A stretch of DNA of 64,000 nucleotides from Notospermus geniculatus (GCA_002633025.1 NMRB01000027.1:505994-569993); one strand, 5' to 3'; counted from the stretch's first letter, positions 19,952-28,610 are shown. A program made the numbers and translations. Notes: generated by a model from the sequence alone, not told the origin.

Positions 19952-20424
19952 AAACGATCTATCCCGGGTCTAGAGCACGCCTGGGCATTGATCGTTCCCT
20001 TGATTCACGCATTGTTCGTAAGGTGCTCGCTTTACTAGTATACGTGTACGTTAATACGTATATCGTCAATTCTTCGGCAAGCGAATGTAAAACGATGTAT
20101 CCCGGGTCAAGAGCACGCCCGGACATTTCACTTGTTTCACACATTGTTCGTAAGGTGCTCTATCATGTCTACATAGTATTCCAATGCCCGGACATTCATT
20201 TCCTGCATTGCAGTATGCCAACAGATCTGTCACCAGCAGCCCCTTCTTCGACGTACAGCTTGCCATTCTGTTGGAGGAGTGCCTGGGGGAAGCCCTCAAA
20301 CATGTCACCTTCGGCCAATGGACTCAGTACAGCGTACAGTTGTTCTTGCATGACATTATCGATAGTTCACTTGTTTCACACATTGTTCGTAAGGTGCTCT
20401 ATCATGTCTACATAGTATTCCAAC
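19952..20424. repeat. Direct repeats around TTGTTCGTAAGGTGCTC
   Basis: The segment starting AAAACGAT and TATCCCGGGTC and ending TTGTTCGTAAGGTGCTC occurs at about 19950-20030 and 20088-20160. The longer form beginning CACTTGTTTCACACATTG and ending TAGTATTCCAA occurs at 20126-20183 and 20367-20424, the latter pair nearly identical. Confidence 0.85.
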
Positions 20425-20480
20425 GATTAAACCGTCGTACTTTCATATCGTCTGGTATNCTTTTATATCGTCTGGTATAA
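20213..20480 (+). CDS. Candidate alternative last exon of the spliced gene at 18963
   Basis: After the acceptor CCTGCATTGCAG (20201-20212) a phase-0 frame reads YANRSVTSSPFFDVQ, LAILLEECLGEALKHV and WTQYSVQLFLHD, an amphipathic, protein-like pattern. It then enters a repeated segment and reaches a stop at 20480, across an N at 20459. Phase matches the donor at 19189. The exon body is flanked by 58-bp direct repeats (20126-20183 and 20367-20424). It may have been duplicated or inserted as a block. No family is recognised. Confidence 0.35.
20459..20459. other. Single N at an imperfect join
   Basis: The word TATATCGTCTGGTAT appears on both sides of the N (about 20444-20458 and 20464-20478). This suggests that two overlapping contig ends were joined without removing the overlap. 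Confidence 0.7.
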
Positions 20481-20614
20481 GTAACTTGAACAAACTTTTG
20501 TGGGACTTCCGTCTCTTCCTGGATTTTGTCGACGATATTTTAAGCGACGACACTTTCGAACATAAACATTACAGTTCTATTGTTCGAGGAAAATTTATTT
20601 CCCAATAAACGAAG

Positions 20615-21685
20615 ATGAATATCTCGAGCAATCAAAATGAAGAGCTATTGTGCTCGCTCATTTTAAACCTATCGAGAAGTTATCCTAGTATTAGTCGAAA
20701 CAGTTTGCGGAAATACTTCCGCCAAGCTAGGATCGATACTAATCTGGAGCCGGCCAATTTCTGGCCTTTAGTGACGCGACATTTGGGGCATTGTCTGCAG
20801 CAAGCAGACGTAACCCTCTTTCACCCATCATTGGTTAAACCCATCTCGTACGGCACTCTCGCCGATTCCCTGTTCGAAGTAGATATTCGTATCGACGATT
20901 CGAACGACTTCAACATTGTCGTGGAAAGAGTCGAGGAATCGATTGACGATGATGATGATGCTGATAATGGTCAAGCTGGGCAACATGCCCCCTACGCTTC
21001 CGATAATAGACCGGCGAGCGATTCGCTAGCCGCTCAAACGCCCCCAGGGTCGCGTACACCACAATTAGACGAGGGCGAGAACGCCGTTAATGGTCAAGCT
21101 GGGCAACATGCCCCCTACGCTTCAGATAATAGCGCCGGTATGTCTAACGCCGCGCGTAGTGAAACGCCCCTCCAACAAGATCAGGTTCAACCGGCTATAC
21201 CAAAAAGACAGCAAAAACAAATAAACAAGGGTTTCCACTGCGTTTTTCGCCATGCGCAAGAGACTATTACGGCCCAGGCAGAATGCGCATCGGACTTCAT
21301 TGGCAGTTGCTCCGATACATCTTCAGAAAGCGGCGAAGAAGAGTCCGATTCAGACAACCCAATACCGCCACATCGTACGATTCCCTCTGGGTCTTCGTTC
21401 CCTCAAATAGAAGCCCTTTCGACCGAGGACGACAACACATTGCAAACGTTCATTTCTTTATGTGAACATCAACAAGCCAGTAACACCCCCCAAACTGGGA
21501 AAGCTCCCATAAATAGCCCCGGAATAAAATTAAGAGAGCAATTCCTCAACAAATATTTACTTCCATTGAAACAGAATCCGTTCAAACGAAGCCACATGAT
21601 CCGCGATTTTGAGAAAATATGCGAAATTAGTAAGTCGCAAGACGATCATTTTCCCGTTGTGCGGGATTACCCCGCTGATCTATGA
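20615..21685 (+). CDS. Unrecognised acidic 356-aa protein, probably frameshifted at its end
   Basis: ATG at 20615 follows CCAATAAACGAAG. The N-terminal 100 residues look folded (LILNLSRSYPSISRNSLRKYF, WPLVTRHLGHCLQQADVTLF). They are followed by acidic, disordered sequence with two copies of NGQAGQHAPYASDN (about residues 118-131 and 160-173). A second acidic Ser/Glu/Asp cluster precedes a basic C-terminal segment. The frame stops at 21685, while an overlapping frame (21609-21896) continues with protein-like sequence. This suggests a one-base indel near 21610-21680. No homologue is recognised. The architecture (small N-domain, acidic centre, basic tail) would suit a nucleic-acid-associated or regulatory protein, but that is speculation. 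Confidence 0.5.
   Translation: MNISSNQNEELLCSLILNLSRSYPSISRNSLRKYFRQARIDTNLEPANFWPLVTRHLGHCLQQADVTLFHPSLVKPISYGTLADSLFEVDIRIDDSNDFNIVVERVEESIDDDDDADNGQAGQHAPYASDNRPASDSLAAQTPPGSRTPQLDEGENAVNGQAGQHAPYASDNSAGMSNAARSETPLQQDQVQPAIPKRQQKQINKGFHCVFRHAQETITAQAECASDFIGSCSDTSSESGEEESDSDNPIPPHRTIPSGSSFPQIEALSTEDDNTLQTFISLCEHQQASNTPQTGKAPINSPGIKLREQFLNKYLLPLKQNPFKRSHMIRDFEKICEISKSQDDHFPVVRDYPADL
20966..21133. repeat. 44-bp direct repeat coding NGQAGQHAPYASDN
   Basis: AATGGTCAAGCTGGGCAACA and the following bases are repeated at 20966-21009 and 21090-21133 with one or two changes. The offset of 124 is not a multiple of three for the spacing alone, but both copies read in the same frame in the translated ORF, so the intervening sequence compensates. 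Treat the exact limits as approximate. Confidence 0.75.
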
Positions 21686-21896
21686 TCCAGTAGATCATTG
21701 CATCTCCTTGCGAGATTTGTTGGAAAATTCACATTTACTACGCCGACCAGAGGCTATGACAAAGGAACAGATTCTTTTCGCTTATAAAAAATATCATGCA
21801 AAGAAAAACGACTGGAATGCTCACTTCTTGAAAAGGCTTAAGTTTCACATCAGAAAATCTAGCGCACAGCACCAGTCGCGAAAGCGCCATTTTTGA
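21609..21896 (+). pseudogene. Out-of-frame continuation of the 356-aa ORF
   Basis: This frame overlaps the end of the 356-aa ORF and continues with HCISLRDLLENSHLL, EAMTKEQILFAYKKYH and a basic end (LKRLKFHIRKSS, then QSRKRHF) to a stop at 21896. The composition is protein-like and no upstream promoter or splice acceptor is obvious. The simplest reading is that it is the true C-terminus of the same protein, detached by an indel. Confidence 0.4.
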
Positions 21897-22037
21897 ATTT
21901 TTCGAACACCAATCAGCACTCTCAATCTATTCGCATCTTGAGTGTTAGGGCAAAGCCTAATGAAACACATTTTTTCGTTCTGAATTGATTTAATAATTGA
22001 GTTAGCACCATCTTGTGCGACCTATTGATTTTCTTAG

Positions 22038-22168
22038 TATAAAAGGACAGCTCAATTCTAGCAGGATAACCTTTCATAGCAATTTTATTCAATTTCACGA
22101 CAATGCGTCCTGTTATTTTTTTCCTTAACCCTCAAGATATTTTGTGTAGTACGCATTCGGAGACCTGA
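22038..22168 (+). promoter_or_regulatory. TATA-box promoter followed by a 21-codon ORF
   Basis: A consensus TATAAAAGG lies at 22038-22046. The first ATG downstream (22103) opens a 21-codon frame (starts MRPVIFFLNPQ, ends HSET) that stops at 22168. A start site near 22068 would be expected. The short ORF may be a peptide, or just the leader of a noncoding transcript. Confidence 0.5.
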
Positions 22169-22313
22169 GGCGCGTAGACCCCGAGGGAATCGTAATATGT
22201 AGCGGTATTGATAAAGTGATGTTTTATTACGTTTTTCTACCAAATCTGTTTTCTGTCCGATGCTATTTTCAACACTACGGAGTCCTGTTTAAGCCATCCG
22301 GAGTTCGATGAGT

Positions 22314-22725
22314 TGTTCTATATATACGCTTGTCGGGGCAGAGCTTGGTTATTGTTGGTGAAGTTTGGTTGACTGAATCTGTTTTATTGACAGTATACTT
22401 GCGGTCAATCCCATGCCTATGTCCCCGTCTTTTTATTTCATAATACGTGGCCTACACTGGCCTACGTGGCCGAGATTTATCTGTTCCTAAAGCGGCGAAT
22501 CCACTGTCGGGATTTGGGCTTGAGACGCGGTTGCATTCCCTCGTGGTTACCTTATATGGCAATCGGAAGTCCCTATAAGGTAACCTCGAGGGAACGCAAC
22601 CGCGTCTCAAGCCCAAACCGCGACATTGGATTCGCCGTTTTAAGCGATGTGTGATGGACCTCGATTAGAGAGCACCCGAGGTTCTTTATTGTTCGCCTAG
22701 TCGGTGTTTGATGAATGATATATAC
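22314..22725 (+). promoter_or_regulatory. Two further TATATACGC motifs
   Basis: TATATACGCTTGTCGG near 22319 and TATATACGCCCTTCG near 22716 sit in similar contexts: pyrimidine-rich start-like sequence and ATTG words follow each. With the TATA box at 22038 they make three promoter-like segments in 700 bp. No ORF of note follows either one. Confidence 0.3.
22489..22641. repeat. Long hairpin, 68-bp arms with 17-base loop
   Basis: Arms 22489-22556 and 22574-22641 are inverted copies at about 90 percent (AAAGCGGCGAATCCA, then GGGCTTGAGACGCGGTTGC, then GGTTACCTTATA). The transcript would fold into an almost continuous stem. There is no clear target-site duplication. Confidence 0.9.
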
Positions 22726-23114
22726 GCCCTTCGAGCTCCAGACGGTTTAAACAGACTGTGGTTTAATTATATTCGTGCAATAGCGCTGGTCCACTGATTC
22801 GTTAAACAAACGGCGGGTATTGTTCCGGTCATCTCTGTTTCACGAAACGTGTTTCATTGACGGGTCAACCACTTAGCAACGGCCCAGCGCTGAAAGGAAG
22901 CAGACCAATAAAATTGTTCGTATTCTTCTTAGTTGGTCTTCGGTTCCATGGATTGGTGGCGATTTCGTTTACGCATAGTTCTTCTACAATAGGTTTTAGA
23001 AATGACGGTGAATTGCTCGTGAATGAGGCCACGATTTAATATCCACATTATTAAACACCGCCCCTCAACATTGTGTTGTCGACACAATAGTGTACTTTCG
23101 AACCAACCATTATC

Positions 23115-23683
23115 ATGTCAACACGTCGTATCGACTCCATCACAGGTGATCTTCGTGTGCAGGCGCGAATAAGTCTCCTACACGCGTGTAACTTCGTCAA
23201 ACGTACGGTGGAAAAGAGCGCATGTTTTTATAGCGAAGTTACACGCGTGCGCGAGTCTTCATTGCGCGTAGGCGCGAAGAATACCTTACGGTACATACGG
23301 TCTTTAAAATTATATTTCCTATGTCATTGTAACAAACAAACAAAATATTGTACGTTCATCGCACGCCATTCAGATTCGAAAGTTTGTAATTTCGCTATAA
23401 AAAATTTCTTGCGCATATTTCCACCGTGCTTTGACGAAGTTACATCCTTGCGATTTATCTTAATGGCGCTAAGATGAATTAGGCTCATATTTTTCATTCG
23501 TATTTCACAGACGCACACGATTTATGTGTCGAACAATACGAGTTGGGCGAGAAAAACATTCTTCTCTCCACATTAGTGCTGGGCGTGTGTCTCTTCATTG
23601 ATATCCCTTATATAAACGAATTGAACGGCACTACTATTGTATCCAGTGTCGGATGTCATTTCATAGAGCCACTTGCGCCTTAG
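23115..23683 (+). CDS. Small spliced gene, two exons (23115-23145, 23511-23683)
   Basis: Exon 1 encodes MSTRRIDSIT plus one base before a GTGATC donor. Exon 2 follows CGTATTTCACAG and completes the codon to Asp. It then reads AHDLCVEQYELGEKN, a hydrophobic ILLSTLVLGVCLFIDI stretch and SSVGCHFIEPLAP before TAG at 23681. Total is 67 residues. The hydrophobic stretch could be a single membrane segment. The exon-1 coding length (31 bases, phase 1) and the total size are the same as in the small spliced gene at 18963, though I see no clear sequence similarity. The intron holds a long inverted repeat starting five bases after the donor. The donor GTGATC is weak, so the model is moderate. Confidence 0.42.
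23151..23279. repeat. Imperfect hairpin at the 5' end of an intron
   Basis: Arms 23151-23196 and 23234-23279 pair over 46 bases at roughly 75 percent (CTACACGCGTGTAACTTCG against CGAAGTTACACGCGTGCG), with a loop of about 37 bases. It begins five bases after the candidate donor of the gene at 23115. Size and mismatched stem resemble a long microRNA precursor, but could also be a transposon relic. Confidence 0.75.
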
Positions 23684-24642
23684 AATCACCTGTGTTCATG
23701 TGAAATGACATCTGTCACTGGTCTACAACTAGACCGAACACTGTCCTGATTAAAAATACTTCATATCCAAGCTGCCCAGAAGACCGGGTACCAGTCTAGT
23801 CTACAACACACAGTCTTCAAGTTTATTAGATTGTATAATGAGTAAGCCGACTAAACATTATGTGCTATTTATGCTATTTATTTACTTATTTATTTCGTAC
23901 ACAATTACTGGAGAATAGAAAAATACAATTGCTCTAATCAGAGCCACACATACATTCATGCGTTTCTTTCGTTTTCGTTCTTGGTCGTTCTTCTCTTTTT
24001 TCCTCTTCGTCGTCCTATCGATAGTGCGTCTTTCGCGCGACAGAGCGCATCACGGACCTGTTTTTTTCCCCTTCCATCTTCAACTCCCTTCCCCTCACGT
24101 CCCATTTTTTTTCCGAGAAAGAGATATATATAGAGAGAGATAGAGGGCCCGCCGTCGACGGAAGATCCGGCGGTGTCGCCGCCATCGATATGCGTTATAA
24201 AAGGAAGCACAACCTATTGTACGGACCCTAAAAATGCGCTCTCCTATAGCCGTTTACATTTTTCAACGAGGCATTTTCAGGGCCCGTTACTTACGTACGG
24301 GTTATTATTCCTTCGTCTAGGACGCGTTCCGGCCTCCTTACGTCGACGATTTCCTTCCTACCTTAGCTGATGTCACTTCCTTCCTACAGTAGTGGATGTA
24401 ATGTCATTCTCTTGCATACATTTTCTTGTCGCGAACTTTCGTAAACGTTATCGTAAAAAAGTATGCAAAGGGTAACATGAAAATGTATGCAAAGAGTGAC
24501 ATTATATCTACTACTAATATGGGGAAACTTTGGCATCCGGGAAACACTTGCAGATGTTACACTGGTGAGTGGAGTTTGATGAAGGTAGTGAAAGTATACA
24601 GTAACATGGAGTCTTTTGAAGAGGGTTTATGAAATAAATCTC
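23684..24642. other. Noncoding stretch with AT-rich and GA-rich tracts
   Basis: Contains a T/C-rich tract (23960-24120) and a GATATATATAGAGAGAGATAG tract (24121-24145). Two copies of GTATGCAAAG near 24461 and 24487 resemble POU-factor octamers. ORFs here (for example 24426-24632) have splice-donor-like GTGAGT at 24565 but no convincing gene model. Confidence 0.4.
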
Positions 24643-24646
24643 TTAA

Positions 24647-25434
24647 GGCGGGGGGCTACCTATGCCGACTTTATTGACGCTCTTTGAAAACAAGCGTCCT
24701 AACATATTCATGACAAAAAGTAACTAATTGATGTCAACAAAATGTTTTAGCTACAACCTTTATGCTTCCGTTCTGTGAAAGAATTGTTCATTTTGACCAA
24801 TTACGATGGAGTTAATTAAGTTATAACAAGTTGTCAAAATTTGAGTTCGCAAACAATTTTGCAGACTTGGGATGCGACACATCAGTTTCCCACATAGTCT
24901 GTAACATACAGGCCTGATGCCTGCAGGGCCTAACGATCCGTTTTTTACGAAAGTACTTTCCATTTAATTGGTATAAACTATTTAATGCCAAAAAAGGCTC
25001 GATTTACAGTTTTTGAAATATTTCATATTCCCGACCAACTATCCAAAAAAGGCGATCGTGTTGCCCTAGAATGCACATATGGCAATAACATCCAAAAGAA
25101 ATTTTTCAAATATATGTGTCCAAAAAAGAGAAAACTTGTTTGGGAAATTTGAAAATTTCCATACCGCTGGCAAGTTACTTCTTTGTTATGTAGATTTGCA
25201 CTATTCGCGCCCTTGGAGTAAACTCTGTTCGGCCACTTGTGACCAAAGCACCAGTGACCGAGCTGAACAATACCCGCAGTGGACACAAAAGATTTACGGT
25301 CGGCACGTACACTGAAGATTGGTTTTCGAAAACAGTATACCAGGGTGAGCGGATTTAATCTGAATGTGTCGCACAAAGGCCAGTTCCGTGGATTGCCACT
25401 AGGGAATGGGCTCAGCTATAGGTAGCCCCCCGCC
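24647..25434. mobile_element. 788-bp TIR element with TTAA duplication
   Basis: Termini GGCGGGGGGCTACCTAT (left) and ATAGGTAGCCCCCCGCC (right) are perfect 17-bp inverted repeats, flanked by TTAA at 24643-24646 and 25435-25438. TTAA target duplication is typical of piggyBac and Kolobok superfamilies. No transposase is encoded, so it is non-autonomous. It carries an immunoglobulin-V-like fragment, described separately. Confidence 0.87.
25000..25145 (+). pseudogene. Immunoglobulin V-like exon fragment inside the TTAA element
   Basis: One + frame reads IPDQLSKKGDRVALECTYG and then KKFFKYMCPKKRKLVWEI before a stop near 25143. The G-D-x-V-x-L-x-C-x-Y pattern followed about 12 residues later by KYxC is the B-to-C strand signature of pIgR/CD300-type V domains. 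Further on (25270-25335) a KRFTVGTYTEDWF segment could be part of the same domain, out of frame. An acceptor-like TTTACAG precedes it at about 25003-25009. Similarity is by pattern only and short, so coincidence remains possible. Confidence 0.35.
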
Positions 25435-25475
25435 TTAAATACCTCGACAATGAATGACTTCACAGTTTCAGCAAA

Positions 25476-25638
25476 ATGTTCCTCTTACTGAATAGAATTC
25501 GTTATTCTACAATGATAAGTGTCTTCCTAATTGTGAATTACCAAACCTTCATATCCACATCTTGTACGATGTCCTACGAGCCAATCGATTCATGGAGCTA
25601 TTTTGAGGACGGCCTACAATTTGATATTACATGCACGC
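25476..25638 (+). CDS. Candidate first exon with signal-peptide-like start
   Basis: ATG at 25476 (or in-frame at 25512) opens 54 codons ending at ACGC before a GTAAGTAA donor (25639), phase 1. The start is hydrophobic (MISVFLIVNYQTFIS from the second Met), then MSYEPIDSWSYFEDG and LQFDITC. A G-x-x-x-x-ITC ending resembles the B strand of a secreted Ig-like or cysteine-rich domain. No downstream exon was identified with confidence. Confidence 0.35.
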
Positions 25639-25781
25639 GTAAGTAATGTTTCGAGCACTCATATTATTGACTTCATTAGGCCTTTTCACACGGTGCGGGT
25701 TCGAGGAAACCTACTTCCAACCTCCTCGGGCGGGTTCGGTTCAGGATGGATTGATCACTTTTACACGGTGTGGGTTGTCTA

Positions 25782-25860
25782 AGCCTGGTGGTCGAGTGGT
25801 TATCGCGCTTGACTACCAAATTGTGCAATGGGTCAGCGCGAGTAGTCGGCGCCCCGTATA
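25782..25860 (+). repeat. tRNA-like SINE head (A box only)
   Basis: GCCTGGTGGTCGAGTGGTTA matches the start of a tRNA with a good A box (TGGTCGAGTGG). The tRNA cannot be completed: no B box or matching acceptor stem follows within 60 bases. It is best read as a tRNA-derived SINE fragment. Next to it, inverted TGCGTGATGCG/CGCATCACGC words flank 25897-25960. Confidence 0.4.
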
Positions 25861-26334
25861 CAAAACACCGTCCACATGTGCGTTTTACGCTGCGTGATGC
25901 GCTTCGCGCATTATTTGGAAGCAGAGCGGAGGGAAAAAAAGATTTGACGCATCACGCAGCGCAAAACACACAAGTGGACCCAGACCATATAGTAGCCTGT
26001 CGCAGACTCCATACCTCCGGCAAAAACCCAACAGGGTTACGACGCCGGTAATGATATGATATGATGATAAGGTTCGGTAACCGGCTTCGATCCAATTCAA
26101 TCAATGCCTGCAACAAGATGGCGGGTCAATCTCCTATCGCTGGAGGAAGGAAACCATGCGAACAGTAGGCCAATATAGCGGCTTCTATTGTAGAACCTCT
26201 CGACATTATTTATAGCTACACTGTATTGTAATTACGAAATATCACTAATGAAATGGTCCATGGACCATGTGCTCACTGGGTTGGACATCATAGTCTAATG
26301 ACAGAGGGAGGTACATATCAGTTATGAGGAATCT

Positions 26335-26870
26335 GGGTCAAGTCATTCCCAGGTAGGACTTTGATGATTTTTGGGTTATGCCACCTGGCGGCCATATTGG
26401 ATGTCCGATCGAACTGGAACTTCACATGCACATATAAAGGTCATCTGCAGGGGGCCACATAGCACATTGGAGCGCTTTGGGTCAAGTCGTTCCTGAGTTA
26501 CAGCACTTGGATTATTTTCGGGTTACGCCACCTGGCGGCCATATTGGATGTCTGATCGGGCCGAAACTTCACATGGACATAAAGGTCATCTGCAGGGGGC
26601 CACATAGCACAATTGAGCGCTTTGGGTTAGGCGTTCCTGAGTTACAGCACTTTGATGATTTTTGGGTTACGCCACCTGATGGCCATGTTTGAAGTCAAAT
26701 CAGGCCAAAATTTGACATGCATGTAAAGGTCATCTGGAAGGAGGTAAATATCAAATTTGAGCACTCTGCGTCAAGCCGTTCCCGAGTAATAGCACTTACT
26801 TGATTTTCAGGTTACGCCACCTGGCGGCCATATTGGATGTCCGATCGGGCCGAAACTTGGTATTTTTTAA
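26335..26870. repeat. 145-bp tandem repeat, about 3.6 copies
   Basis: The landmark CCACCTGGCGGCCATATTGG occurs at 26381, 26528, about 26672 (diverged) and 26817, giving spacings of 147, 144 and 145. Each unit also has GGTCATCTGCAGGGGGCCAC and CCTGAGTTACAGCACTT. There is no coding content. The unit length is close to nucleosomal DNA. Confidence 0.9.
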
Positions 26871-27227
26871 GGTACCCCTCCAATGCATGTTTATGCAAGA
26901 TATGAAGTCGCTCGGTGAAATAATGACAAACTGTGGCAGGTTCGTCACTTTTGTCGAACTNTTGATCCGGATTTATCACACCTTGGACTGGAGACAAATA
27001 CAGTTATATTTACAACACGCTACACCCCAGGGATATTGTTTTCCAGTTATTTCTAAATAAACATCTTTCCTGCTTTAAGCTCTTGAGGTAATTGTTGTAT
27101 TTGTAAATACCCGTTCGTTGTTATTGTGCTCAGTTATAAGAACATTCTTTCTTGCTCACAGTAGGCCGCAGTGAAGGCACCCTTTGTTTTTGGCTTGGAA
27201 GTGTTGTGGAGTAATTGAGAACGCACT

Positions 27228-28148
27228 GGCTATTCGTACCGTCACGGTGCAAATAACGCCAAACCAGATCTTATTCACACCGTCGTAAACAGCCAATCAG
27301 AGAGAGCTTCATTCCAGACATGCCAGATGAAGTTACCGGTTTCATCTCGCACAATGCCGGATTTTTTTTTCAATATTCTTGATGAAAACGTTATTTTATA
27401 ACCACTACCGCGATAAAAAGTTTTATAATCAAATTTTATAATGCTTTTGGGCAAGGTATAGGCCTACTAAAGTATCTAATGATTCCCCCCAATTCGCAGC
27501 ATGAGCCTCAGTGGCCGAGTGGCTAGCGTGGGTGATTAACAGACAGAAGGCCGCGGGTTCGAGCCTCGTCATCACCGTTCTTTTTTATCATTCAGTTTCG
27601 CCTTCTTTTATTTTTCTTTTCGTCTTTTTATCGATCGTGATATCGATCAGTGTGACTGTCAGAAAATGGGGAACTGCATTCTTGAGCCAATTTTTTTTTA
27701 AAAAAAATTACCGGTATAATAAGGCCGCCTAGCCCTGGCCTATGAAAAATATTTTATCAACAGACAGTCAGAGGCCAACATTTCGTCATTAACTGTGAAA
27801 GGAGAATATGGGCATTGGACCCCGTCAAAGGAAAAAATTGCCCAGGCTAAAATATCATTTTACCGGTAGATCTGCTGCCCATCAGTCGCACTGTCCGAGT
27901 TACGGTGCAGAAATTATACATCACCGTCACGGTACGAATAATCATTCTCCACGCGCTATTCCCACCGTGACGGTGTAAATAAGAGCTTTTCCCGCACTAT
28001 TCACACCGTCACGGTACGAATAAGAACCGGCGGCGCACAATTCACACCGTCACGGTACGAATAAGAACCGACGGCGCACTATTTACACCGTCACGGTACG
28101 AATAAGATCTGGTTTGGCGTTATTTGCACCGTCACGGTACGAATAGCC
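27228..28148. mobile_element. 921-bp TIR element with CCGTCACGGTACGAATA subrepeats
   Basis: The left end GGCTATTCGTACCGTCACGG and its inverse at the right end extend as TIRs of about 50 bp (through GCCAAACCAGATCTTATTC). The right third is a tandem array of five or six units of about 40 bp built on CACCGTCACGGTACGAATAAG. There is no transposase and no clear target-site duplication. It includes a tRNA-like segment at 27505. Confidence 0.82.
27505..27577 (+). repeat. tRNA-like sequence with A and B boxes (SINE head or pseudo-tRNA)
   Basis: GCCTCAGTGGCCGAGTGGCT has an A box (TGGCCGAGTGG) and about 40 bases on comes a B box (GGTTCGAGCCT). The ends do not form a tRNA acceptor stem (GCCTCAG against the CATCACCG side). 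This is a polymerase III promoter-bearing SINE head or pseudogene rather than a working tRNA gene. Confidence 0.5.
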
Positions 28149-28209
28149 CCGGCCAATTGAGAAATTGCCGCCGAGGCCGCTTCGAGTAAATATTGTAGAA
28201 TAAACACGC

Positions 28210-28309
28210 AGGAAACGTTGTGCTATAGCACAACCTTTCCTGCTCGATTTGTTTAAAATTCAACCAGGGCATAAACATCCAGGAAAGGTTGTGCAGCACA
28301 ACGTTTCCT
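28210..28309. repeat. Two related palindromes in opposite order
   Basis: AGGAAACGTTGTGC followed by GCACAACCTTTCCT (28210-28241) and AGGAAAGGTTGTGC followed by GCACAACGTTTCCT (28281-28309) are near-perfect palindromes. Each ends in GCTCGAT. One differs from the other mainly by having its arms exchanged. Confidence 0.8.
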
Positions 28310-28610
28310 GCTCGATTCGTCTGTAAGTATCTAAGCTAAGTATCTAAGGCTGGAGTCCATCTTGCTGTATCCACAAAAGGTGACTACCCATGAATACTGG
28401 CCACAAGTTGATGCTTCAACAAGCTTTATTTTAACGAACTGTCTACAGGTACGGCAGCCGTACTCATAATCCCATCGGCTAGGGGTACGGCATCGTTTCA
28501 GTTTGCACATGCGCAGCAACTCGCATTTCCCCATAGGCCTACTCAAAACATGAACTATGATTTAAAACAATGGCGGCCTCTTAGGCGCGATTTATCTTGC
28601 AGACATCACG

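Noticed and set aside
22466-22654. 62-codon ORF
   Set aside because: It reads straight through the two arms of the 22.5 kb hairpin; its content is a by-product of the palindrome.
23115-23477. 120-codon ORF continuing past 23145
   Set aside because: It runs through the intronic hairpin; the spliced model with the exon at 23511 gives a better protein and uses recognisable splice sites.
23958-24210. Basic and aromatic ORFs on both strands
   Set aside because: They come from a T/C-rich simple tract and its complement.
27505-27577. Functional tRNA gene
   Set aside because: A and B boxes are present, but the acceptor stem does not pair and the sequence lies inside a TIR element.
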